A stretch of DNA of 64,000 bases, from contig JAJKFJ010022720.1 in assembly GCA_027382625.1 (NCBI GenBank), forward strand, positions 62,001 to 126,000. Direction: 5' to 3'. The position numbers and the translations under genes were made by a program. Below, in pieces: positions 45,816 through 57,700 of this stretch; the first letter of the stretch is position 1; the number at the start of each line of letters is the position of its first letter. The notes below the pieces were generated by a model. The model ran no database searches, was not told where the DNA came from, and saw nothing but the letters and a program-made list of their open reading frames with translations. The stretch comes from Tetmemena sp. SeJ-2015 (lineage: Eukaryota; Ciliophora; Spirotrichea; Sporadotrichida; Oxytrichidae).

Positions 45816-48377
45816 ATGGACAGAGCGTTGCCAGAGTTCAATCGAGTGCTACACAAGAAGTGGCTGGTGTAGAGTAAACGAATCCATCGCTAGAAGATAG
45901 GAGAGTCAGAGACCAGTAGTCGATAATAATCTGCCTACTTCTTTCCGTTACCCAATTATCAAGACTAAGAAAGAGTAACTACTCGAAGGTAAGTTATGTT
46001 ATTAAGATCTAATGATTTAATTTTCCTTCTTCTAACAGCATCTTATTGGTGGTCTCTCATAATATGAAGTCACAATCTCTCATCACCTCTTTTTGTAGAA
46101 AGATGCACTGAGATAGAGAAAGCAAATCGCATTTTACTTGAGAAGATGACCAACATCATGACCAACTGCTCAAATCTCAACATCTCCACTTCAATCCTGA
46201 AAAAGAACGGTCATAATAACATCTCTATTGGTCTATAGTAGGACATGACAGCAGCTGCGAACGAACTTCGCTCCAAGTCACTCAATAGGGGTGCACGTTA
46301 GAAGGAGTATACACGCATCACAAATGAGAACGAGCAGCTTCTTAAGCGTCTGCAAGATAGATCATCTCATTATAACGTCTGCGAGTGGGAAATAGAAAGA
46401 AAGAAGCAGGAAAAGATGCTCAAGAAGATCTGCTACTACCCTCCAAACTTCTTTAGGAAGGGCAAGAAGAGATCTCGACTAGGCAGATCAGTCCTTGGAA
46501 ATGAATCTTTGAAATATTTAAGCTTTTGATGATGATGTATGTGCTAATGATCCTAATGCCGAAGTTTTCCAATACTACCAGTCTAACTACTAATCAGAGA
46601 AGAACTAAGAACTTGCTCCCATTGAGGATTAAGAGGAGGTATAAGATGGTGAAGAATTGCAAGCAACTTCACATGCAACCAGGCCTGCAAAAGCAATGGA
46701 GTTGCCTATGCTTGAAGAAACTAAAGAGTCATCTTAGCTTAACTCATCTCAAAAGACACATACAGTGAAGTAATCGAAAGACTTCTCAGCTTCACCGATT
46801 CAAATACCATCCTCTGCTCAAGACTATCAGCATCAAGACAAGCAAAGTGCTTCACAGCTGAAGAGGTAATCCTTCTCTCGGGATGATTACACAACTAACC
46901 ATTCTAAACTATCTCAGCTTTCTAAGAGAATGATTCGTCCTTAACTTTAAACTCAAGGCACAACTGCAATCCAAGCTAATCACTCCTTTATCGCTTAGAC
47001 AGTTAAAAATGGTCAAGATCAAATAGTAGCATAGAATCAATAACCCTATGTGTACATGTAGAGTCAGAAGATAAGTTAAGCCTAGATCCCACTTGATAGT
47101 AATAGAGATGCTGTCAATATAAATCTCGTTGCAAGAAAGAGACCACCTCCCATGAACATCGGCTATAATGAATTAGGAATAGATTAAACAAGATAAGTAC
47201 TATACAGAAACTTCCATCAAATTGAGAGGTAGATCTATCTTGTAGAGATCTCAAGAAATAGTTATTTATAATTCAAAATAATCCTTTGAAATGTGAGGAA
47301 GGTCTTTGTGCTTATATTTCCAAACTTTGAACAGCCTGAGATGTACAAGTTTTGCACTCTTGCCGAAAAGCAGGCTTAAAAACTAATGAGCGAGTGTAAC
47401 AACATGTTTGAGGAATTTGTGAGGCGTTTTTACATAAGATTTGACAAGCTCCAAATAGCAGGCTTTCACTCTAAATCACCTAATCTAGTTAACAATTACT
47501 ACACACCTGGTTATAACACAGCTCTAGGCTAAAGAGAGCATAGCTCGGGCAGTGGGTAGAAATTCTCTTCTAGTGTAAGCCCTCTCAGGAATGGTAGTGT
47601 GAGAGATAGGAGTAGGTATCAGCCCTCAACTGAAAATCCCTCGAGCAAGGCATCACATTTGGTTTCTCAGCAGCAACCCTACTAAAATCTCAAGTTAATG
47701 GACCCTTTGCTTTAAAGTCAGGACTAAAGTTCTTCAAGAGCAGAGTAGAAGAATTCTACCTAGAATTAAAAATATACAAAGATGAATATGTGCTCATCGA
47801 TATTCATTTTAAGAATGAAGCATCCAGCATAAGGAACTTAAGCAAGAACTAATCTAATGTAATACTTGGAGAGCAGGATGAGGTATTCATCTAAGACTAG
47901 AATCAGAAAGGAGAAGGCGTAATAGAATCCAAGCAAGTATATGGGATGTTTGATATGTAAAAGCCAAGTTCGAATCCGAGCAGCCAACAGCTCAATCAAT
48001 CTTTGAACGGAGGAGGTTCTCAAAAGCAAATGGTTGTTGGAAGATCTCAGCCTGAGGAGTTCACACTTAACGCCCTAGATGAAGATAGAGAGTAAAATTT
48101 TGGCTAGCAACAATCTCAGGTAAAGGTGGAGGCTAAATAAAGATTTTCAATTAAGCAAGCTAGTGGAGTGGAATCGAGTTCCTAGATAAAGAAAGTAGCT
48201 GCTTTGGATATCTCTCAGATTCAGAAACTGCAAGTCTCTTAAATTGAAGAGGCTGAGAGAAAAGCAGATGCTGAGACTAGCAATAAGTTGAATTAGAGCA
48301 GACAAGAGCAATAAAATAACAGTAACTATATCATACCAGCAGACGATACCCCTAGGTATGAAAATGACTTCGAATGA
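45816..48377 (+). CDS. CFAP97/Hemingway-like ciliary protein with long C-terminus
   Basis: ATG 45816 (MDRALPEFNRVLHKKWLVQ) to TGA 48375-48377. The N-terminal third carries the KIAA1430/CFAP97 pattern: ERCTEIEKANRILLEKMTNI, then SKSLNRGARQKEYTRITNEN, EQLLKRLQDRSSHYNVCEW, WEIERKKQEKMLKKICYYP (LN..xR..E...I..EN..LLKRL...xxY...W). Known CFAP97-family proteins act in axonemes of cilia and sperm tails. The rest is Gln/Ser-rich with a folded-looking piece (FVLIFPNFEQPEMYKFCTL; GLKFFKSRVEEFYLELKIY; YVLIDIHFKNEASSIRNL). An intron begins at GTAAGTTATG (45986). IESs with pointers CTTT and TCTCA were resolved; two further frame changes (near 46.08 and 47.27 kb) were not. Whether the long C-terminus belongs to the same protein is likely but unproven. 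Confidence 0.75.
46507..46522 (+). other. 16-bp IES, pointer CTTT
   Basis: CTTT occurs at 46507-46510 and 46523-46526. Deletion joins LGNES to FDDDVCANDPNAEVFQYYQ, which stays open for about 200 codons. Confidence 0.75.
47665..47687 (+). other. IES, pointer TCTCA
   Basis: TCTCA occurs at 47665-47669 and 47688-47692. Deletion of 23 bp gives SKASHLVSQVNGPFALKSG, switching to the frame that runs to the TGA at 48375. Confidence 0.75.
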
Positions 48378-48789
48378 ACAAATTTGTTGGTTTATTTCAA
48401 ATTTATATTTAGACTTTAATTTTATGATTATTTCTCGTCTTCTTTCTTCATCACAATTTAATTCGCCATGATATTTAAAAAATAATTTGAGCTGGATTGA
48501 TTAAATGAAGTGTATGATAAAACATTAAATTTCAATATTATAAGTCTATATTTTTATTTGATATGTGAAAGATTTTAGATAATGTCAGATTTTTATTTCT
48601 CTTCAAATTAAGTTATAATCCTTCATACTACTGCTAATACAACTACTACTACTTTTACTTTTAATTAGAATAAATAAGAGAGACTTTCAATAGAATTCTA
48701 AAAAATAATAGTAAGTTAGACAACAGTTTTGAAACTTTCTATAATAAAAAGTCCTTTAGCTTCTACACCTAATGAAAGATTTAATGTTA
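48378..48789. other. Intergenic, upstream of the large surface-protein gene
   Basis: AT-rich. From about 48640 it is similar to 61790-61950, so the duplicated block includes this promoter region. No coding frame is certain. Confidence 0.5.
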
Positions 48790-51700
48790 ATATTTCTATT
48801 TCTATTTGTAGATTCTGTGGATCCAATTAGAGCACACCAGGATAAAAATTAAGAAGGGCAAAAATCAAAATCTGCCAACTTATTTAGTCCTATGATATTT
48901 ACTTTAAACTTTATTTAACTCGCACAAGAAAACTGACATTTAAAACTCTTTCTGTCTGCTAAGGACGACGAAAGGCAGATAGCTTGTAATAGGAAAATAA
49001 ATTCATTACTAAGCAAGATTCGTAGAAATCTTAGTTTTGGTAGTTCTCTGCTTTTTGACATAAAATATTCAAAATAAGAACTGCTCAAGCTTCATATTTA
49101 AAATATGTTGGACTTATTATGTTTTTTATTTGAGTATCCCTTAACCTCTGGTAATAATTCGTAGTTAAAGACATATATTTAAAGATTAATATAAAGTAGA
49201 GTTGTGGAACTTGCAATCCCAATTTTGGAGAGTATGTTAAAGTGGAGTAGAGAGAAAAAATTTTTTAAATATATATTTTCATATTATAGAGACAGTAACC
49301 CAGAATAAAGCGGCTTAGTGACGTCGACATAAGAGGTGTATTCATGCGGATCTTGCTTTCAGGACTCCGAAAACAAATAATTTGAGTATTTCTCCTTTTT
49401 ATACATTTTTGCAAATGTTCTAAGTGTATTAGTCCGAGATAATGCATTACTTGTAGTAACTCCTCACTCTACTTGGATGTCGAAGCTCTTTATAAATATT
49501 TATAAGTTTCTTTATTTTCTTGATTGCATTGAAAAATGTGATAACCTAGACTCAATTTCATACATCTTATAAGTAGAAGGATAGCCTGACCTCAGGATTT
49601 GCAGATCAAGAAATTTATCTTCTTTTAAGTTGATTGATTATAATTTGGAAATTTGTCGGGGTCCTGACCTAGACATTAAAAATTCCTTATGAATAAAGAT
49701 AAGAAATAAATATTTTTACAGGGTAATTTTCACTCCTAAAATCTGATTCTGCCACTAATAGAGGTATATTCTAACATCTAAGGCTTCAAATTTTAATCCT
49801 TATTCAGTCAGTTAAAGGTCAGCTGCATCATAATAGAAGAATGTATATTATAATCTAACATTTCGCTATTGTAAAATAAACATAATTTGAAATTTTTTAA
49901 TAATGCAACATTTAAAAATAACGAAAATTTAATTCATAATTATTGAACTAATGCTACAATTTTCAGCTTAAATCATTTGAGCTTATATGTAAAGTATGTT
50001 ATGAATTCAATAAATGTTGCATTATAAAAAAATTGCAAATTATGTTAATTATACAAAAGCAAAAAGTTAGCTAAAATATACATTTTATTAAGGTGCAGCT
50101 GACCTTCAACTGACGGAATTAGGATTAAAATTTGAAGCCTTATATGTTAGAATGTACCTCTATTAGTGGAAGAATAAGATTTAGGAGTGAAAATTACCCT
50201 GAAAAAATATTTATTTATTACCTTTATTCATTATAAAATTTTAATGTCGAGGTAAGGACCCCCATAATTTATACGTGGATGGTTCTAGCTAGGTAGATAT
50301 TGAGCTAGGAACATTTATGTATCCCTATAAAAATATAAGTTCAGCAATCAGGGAAATCCATAACTCTCTTGCTGCGGTATACTATGCACCTCTCTACTTA
50401 AATATTAGGAGTGGCACTTACAATCACATTTAAATAGTTACTGAGTCCATAGAATTGTTCTGCACTAAGAATCTCACAATAAGGTAAGGAAAAAACTGAA
50501 AATAAAGTACTCTATTCGTTTATTACTCCATCCATTCAGTATTTTAAGTTTATAATATTTTATTCCCAATTTGGAGTTTGATTTGGCATATAAATTTATA
50601 AAAATAGTTAATTACTTCGAATCTTCTTTCCCTTTTAAAAAAAACTTTATCAGAGAAATGCTGATTGACTTTTATTTATTTTAGAACATATGATAATCAA
50701 TATTCATTTGAAATTAAAATATATGATATCTATGAAGGCGAACCTGTTTTCTCTTTGGAGTAAGAGTATGCTTATTTGTGGCCGACTTATGACAAATTCC
50801 ATTAAAATGAAACTTACTGGGTCTCTCCATCCAGTTTTGTTCTCAACTAAAATTATACTCTCAACTATCAATTTATATTTATCTATGATTTTAAAATTTG
50901 AATTTGGCAGATTCATCCAACAAGGCTTTCTATAAATTATTATAATAAGTAATTTCTTTTATGAAATCTTAATTAAATAATTATTATAAAAAAATAATAA
51001 TCATTGAGTTATATCAATTATTCCTACTTATAAAATTTATTATTTTATGGAGAGAAAAAACCCCTTATTGCGGAAAGGACAATATATATTTATAATTTTT
51101 GTGGAGCATTTTTTAAATTTATATTTTCTGAGTGGTAGTGAAGCGTAGATAGGTGGAAATGTATTCGAGTTGAAGTATTCAAATGCTGAAATCCATAATA
51201 TTCAGCTCTAAGGTAAGTTCTTTAAAATGGCATCTCTTACTTCTTAGAATATTAATTTTATGACGATTTATATGTAGTGAATGATATTCTATACCATTTA
51301 GTTCTACTGTAAAAGAACAACAATAACACCCTATTGTAAAATGGATTTATAATTAATAACTACAACATAAAATACATTCATCTTTATAGTGTAGTGATAA
51401 TATTATTAAAGAAAAAAAATTATCTTTTATAAAATCTATTTGTGAATACGAAGGATATATTTCATCAAACTTATATTATATTTAAATTTAAAAGCTTTCC
51501 TTTCCAGCTAAAAGCCTTTGGTTTTACTAAAATAGAGATAAAAAGATTGATGATCCTTAGGTAATGAGTGTGAATATTTAACAGAGCAGAGAGATAAGTG
51601 GGAAAATTGAACCATAAATTTGTCAGAAAAGCAGAACTTTTACAAAATTAAAGGTCGTCAAGTCCCAAATTGTAATCCTCTCTACTTTTGAGGTCCTAAA

Positions 51701-54700
51701 AGCTAATATGATTTCTTTTAAAATTGATCATTTATTAATGTGGGTGAGGCAAAGAGGATGTTTACTGCATAAATTTGCTAAGGCTTTAAAAATAGGAATA
51801 TAATAAACCTTAGAAATAGAAATTTCTTGCATTTCATTGTAGAAATGCTACCTCCACCTCACGCCACATAATTTTTCTAATTTAATCAAGTTAATATCAT
51901 TTTTCTTTATAATTTATTATCAATCTTTTTAGTTTATATGAGTGAAGTAGATTTATAACTGTAAAAAAAAACTTTTGAAAATTGCATTAAATAAGTAATT
52001 ATTTTATGTGGCAACACTTTTATATAAACATTGAGTTAGAATGTAATTTTATTGAAATTTAGGAATTCTTTTTAATTCCAGTGATAAATCTTGCCCTATA
52101 AACTTAATACTTTCTTATTTACAAATTTAATTTTTTAATTATCTTTTATTTTTAATTTAGAAAAGGAGATAAAAATATATCTTTTGACTATATTTGTGAG
52201 AGTAAGAAACTGCGAATGATTTTATTTAACGCCTTTAGAAATGCGATTTCATCAACTTTTTCATAATATTTCAAAGCACTAGCGGCTACACTGTAGAAGT
52301 TTTTGACTCGAGATTTGATTAAACCACTGGCAGAGACGTCCAATCTTATATGCACACAAACAAAAATATCATATTAAATTTCAAAAATAATTATATGGTG
52401 ATCTGTGATCCCTCATTTCCGATTAAACTTGCAATATAAAAGGCTTATCAAATTATAAAAACCTAATTGTTTATATCCTCTTTTACTATCAGAAACTCAT
52501 ACTTTTATAACGTGGCCTTTGATGATATAATAAAAATTAATCCTTTTCTTGCAGTATTTTGATGAATACTCATGGCTGGCATCCTAAGCAACTTATGGGA
52601 ACTTCCACTTCATAAATAACACATTTGATATGATATCTCCTGCTTCTTGGATGCTATTCCAGTTCAACTCTGCAGATTGCGCTTTCATTCAACCCAACTA
52701 AGTCTCATTCATCAACAATACAGTCACTAAAAGAATAAAATAAATTATAGTTTTTTTAATAAAAATTATTCACGACTACCAACAGATCAAGGGCAGCAGG
52801 AAACTCAGGACAAGCTCATTCATTCCAAATCTCAATCAGCATCTATATATATTCAGTCTTTCTTTTATTTATTTTGCTAATTCATCAATGCTCCTGATAG
52901 AGGCTAAACCTTCTCAGTGATAATGAGTGGCAATAACTTCACCCATTTCGTGGTCAGAAACCCCATTATAAAAATCAACTCTAACATCAAGAACACCTTT
53001 GTAAATAATTTAAAATTAAAAGAGAGCTTATCTCTAATTATCTTTGTCTACTTCGAAGATAACCTAGTTGATGGGCTCTTCTTGGATGATGGTGCAACTA
53101 TACAAGATGCTTTATTGAGTATTGATACAATTCATAGCTACACATATGTCACAAACAATACAATTAACAATCTTCTCCTCGATTTCTTCCTCTAGGTATA
53201 TCTCTTCACTTAAGAAAATTTTAGGTATCTCAAGGTACTTAGGCATATGTGTATTATTTGTTATATTTGTGTGTAAAACAACAGGATAAGCTTTTCAAAA
53301 TATATTTTTTTAAATTAAAATAGAGTAAGAGAAATCTATCCCAATAAGTTATATAGACGGAAAGCAATCACTGTCTTACTTCGACATTAATCAACTAGAG
53401 GAAGCTTCATAATAATTTATTCATTATATTTAAAATTAGCCTACTTTTACAATAACTCCATAGTTGATGCTATATTTGAATCAAGTATACTGCTATCAAT
53501 CAGCAACGTTAAATTTGCTCAAATCTAAAATATTACTTGCAGTCGCTCTAGTAATTATTCATTTCATTATAATCTTTTGTTTAGCAATCAATCAGGTTAT
53601 GTATTTTAAAATATTGCATTTGATTTAAAAATTATTGTACTTCAGCACAGTAGGCAGTATTCTTGTGTAAAACATCTACTTTAGTTAATTAGACGCCTAA
53701 TCTTAATAAGCGGCAAGTTCTATCTTATTTTTAATTTTTTTTCTTTCAATCTTCACAATAAACACTCTTAACTTGGATATCTTCGACTCCTTAAACTACA
53801 CATTTTCCCAAATAGAATATAGCAATTCTACTTTAAAGCTCTTCCAGATTATAATAATATAGATTCTTATAGATTTATATTTAATTTTATTTTGTTTTAA
53901 CTAACTAACACTTTCTGATTCCACAGCTGATAATAAAAACATTTCTATCTAACTCAAAAGCTTTAATCTTAGGAATATCTCAATTTAGAGTGGCTATCTG
54001 ATGCAATTCAAAAACTTTAAACATTAAAATATTTCTATAACAATCGATTCCTCAATCTTCGAATACATCTACACTCAGGATTCATTACTTTTGTCCTAGT
54101 TTAATTTTTTCTTTTAAATTATATATGGATATTATCCTTTATGATTGAAATAATAGGCATTCAAATTCTTGAATATAATCTTATATTTTTAATAATCTAG
54201 GATTAAAATTCAAAATAATATTGAAAATCTAATTTGCTCTAAAGATCCATAATTTGTTGCATAAATTTATTCTCTAAATAAAAGGTATTCTCTAAATAAA
54301 AGGTTACATTTTCAATGTTTAATGGAGGACTTTTCATTGTAAATTCAATATTTAAATAAATAACGGGACATGGATTTAAAGTTTACCCCACAGATACTCT
54401 TGATAAAGAGCTGCCCTAATCAGTCACTATTTAAAATACCTCATTCTAAAATATATCCACACCAAGTGATGCACTCATCTAATCATAATAGAACTCCTCA
54501 TCAATATATCAAAAATATAAATATTGAAGGATCCTCTTTCAAAAATATTACAAGTCCAGGAGAGGATCAGTTGCATTTGCAGATATCAAGCAATCTATAA
54601 AATCTGATAGGTCTTAAATATTTATTTAAATCTATAATAAGCTTCTCAGATACACTATTTGTAAATAACTCTGCTACAAAGGGTGGGATTGGATATGCTC

Positions 54701-57700
54701 ACTTAGAATCTTAACTCGTATTTTCTATATTTACTTAAAATTATTTTCTAATTGCACAGCTATTATCAACTAGCTTAGATTGGTGGATTCGTATACCTAG
54801 GTGACAGTGGGAAAGTAAAAATAAGCGATTCTCAATTTATCTCAAACATAGCAACAGAAGGCAGCTTGCTCTACTTTATAAACACTCAAGAGGAAAATCT
54901 TATTCAGAGGATTTCAATACAAAACGATTTGAGTGCAGTATAATTTTTATGATCATAACGATTTTAATAAAATCTTTTAAGAGCAGCTACTATAGTCGGC
55001 ATTAAGCTTTTGAAGTCAAGTCTGATAAATTAATTAAGCTATTTAATTTAGATAATCTAAGAGAGTATCACTCAAGTAAATGTAGAAAAGACAATCTATA
55101 TTAAGAATAATGAATTAATTTATTTAAATTCAACAATCGAAGGAGTAGCTGGTTCATTGGTCTAATTTTAGAACTTTAGCATATAGAATCAAAGTCTCTC
55201 ACAAATAGCCTTGCTTAGCTAAAGTTCTCTAAGATTGCTAAACTTTACTTTACTAAATGCAACTTCTTCACAAGCATTAGTTTTAAAGATTTTATTAAAG
55301 TAAAAAAGCAATTTTCTAGACTCAAGATGACTTAACAGTAATTTAATTTTATATGACTCAGATATCGTTATCTCTAATTTACGAGTGAAGAATAGCTCTC
55401 TCATTTTTCTAAATGCTTAATCAACAACCCTACAGTTTCAAGATTCTCAAATAGAAAACTTAAATAACACTATTCTAAATGAAGAAACAGAATCAGAGTA
55501 TTTTATGAAGATGACTAAGTTTTATTCAATATATTTTTTAGAAGTCTGAAATCCAAGTTAAAAATATTTCAATAAAACATTCTGCAGCTGCTCAAAGCTT
55601 ATAAATTTTAAGATTAATTTAGAAATAAATGCTTGTCTATGTTTTACTTCGCATATAGTGATATAGACATCGAATTATTGGCAGCCTTCATGATTTAGAA
55701 TAATTTTCTTTGGCTTTAAAATTCTGTTACTTAAGTTAAAAACTCAGTTTTCTCTTTTAATTTATTTTTATTATTATCTTCATTCTGGACTATTTAAGAT
55801 AAAAGCCAAACTGCATTAGGCGGTTAAGCAATTCGCAGCATCGACTCTTAAATGTCCGTGAAAAACTCATTGTTCAATTTATTTTTAAATAATGTTCTTC
55901 TATATAGGGTCAAGCTAATTGAATGGTGGAGCTGTTTACATTTCTGACCCAAATTAAGTTGATAAAACTACTTAATAATTTTAGAATGTGACATTCGAAT
56001 AGTGTATCGGATCCCAAGGTGGTGCTTTATACTCAGAGAATACTATAGTGTAGATTATTAATTCTTCATTCACAAACAACTCAGCTCTTTCTGAAGGAGG
56101 CGCTATATATTTAGATCATCCTTAGTCACTCTTATTCTAAAATAGCACTTATTCTTAAATAATAGGAAGCTCGTTCATTTCAAACTCTGCTGGCTAAAAG
56201 GGAGGAGCCTTGTTCTATAAAGAACTAAGGCCAACAATAGATTCAGATTCTATTTTTCAACTAAATTTCGTTGTCTTGTGTTTTATATTTTTAATTAAGC
56301 TTAGAGCTATGGACCTCAAATTGCTGGTCAATAGTACAGACTTGGATTCATTACTAAAAATCTGCTATAAATATCGAACAATCATCTTATTAGTTCTGAG
56401 TTAGTAAAAATTGGGATTTATGATTATGACGGACAGATAATTTAAGATGACTCTTCTACTCAGATTCAGATCAGTTCTCGATATTTCAACGCTTCGATAA
56501 TTGGTGATCTCAATTTAAATTTTTGTTAATATAAACTAGTATCTCTCTTATTAAGCTTAGTCAGGTTTAATTCTCCCAAACATTTCTATAATCGGCCAGC
56601 CAGGATATTTGATGATTATGGATATAAAAAGCACTAGCAATCCTTCTCTTATAACTGATTATCTCTAAATAGAAATACTCGACTGCCTTGAGGGATAAGT
56701 ACTTTAGAATGGATTGTAAGATATTTATTGCCATTTCAATAAACTTATTCTGTAGATGTATTTAATGTCCGTATGGGAGTTATGTCCTTCAATCAAGCCA
56801 AACTTCTTGTTTTAAATTTACTAAGGAACTATTTAATTTAAAGGACATAAATAGAAAATGAAACAATGATATTGAGACACCCTCTAGATTTCTAGATTAA
56901 GGCCTTAGTGCTTAATTACTGTGGGTGGGGGACCCATTTCATCATTTTGAATTTAATTGCATATATTTTAATATTTTAAATTTCTAATTTTTCGTTCTTT
57001 TTCAGATTATTTAGCCGTAGCATTTTTTCTTTTTATTTATATGTTCGAAGATTTTCTTTATTTTAAAACATATAGCTTGAATGTGATTCCTCATGAGTCA
57101 TATTTATAAATAAATTAAGTTTGCGGTGCCCTTAAAATGCCATCTGTTCAGGTGGATCATCTATAAAACCTGTTAAAGGCTATTGGCTAGCATCCTCAAA
57201 CTCAGAGATAATCTATGAATGCTTCAACTAAGAGGCTTGCCCGTAATTATTGATAACTTAATATTCTTAGGGGAGGTGGATCATAGAAGTGCAACTTGGG
57301 ATACAAGGGAACTATATGTTCACAATGTATTGGCTGGGATGAAGATGAAAAAAACTACTACGCTTAAGTGGGAAGTGATAAGTGCTAGAAATGTGGCAAT
57401 CTACTTTAAGATTTAAAAAATGGTTTTTATTAATTTTTAAGAGAGCTTAATCATAATTGCAGTGATGTTTGCAATAGGAATATATTTTTCTGTTCATTTG
57501 ATGTAAATCATATACTCATGACAATTTTAGGCTTTTGATAAGAAACCCTAGTCGAAGAAAAGACCATTTTTATTTTTATTCAGTGCTCTTGAGAATACTA
57601 AAGGTAATTAAGTGTTTTGAATCGGGAATCATAGAAATTAAACAGTTCTTAAATGCAACTTAAAGTTCTTCGTTAACGAGGATGTTATCAGGTTTGAAAA

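Larger units (their letters stand above)
48640..51000 (+). repeat. Tandem duplicate block, copy A
   Basis: Homologous to 61790-63420: long near-identical stretches (for example GCGGCTTAGTGACGTCGACA, GGAACATTTATGTATCCC, GTATGCTTATTTGTGGCCGA). Copy A is longer mainly because of the foldback element at 49658-50262. Confidence 0.85.

Noticed and set aside
47955..47970. GTTCGAATCC as a tRNA T-loop
   Set aside because: It lies in the CFAP97-like gene's open frame and no cloverleaf can be formed around it.
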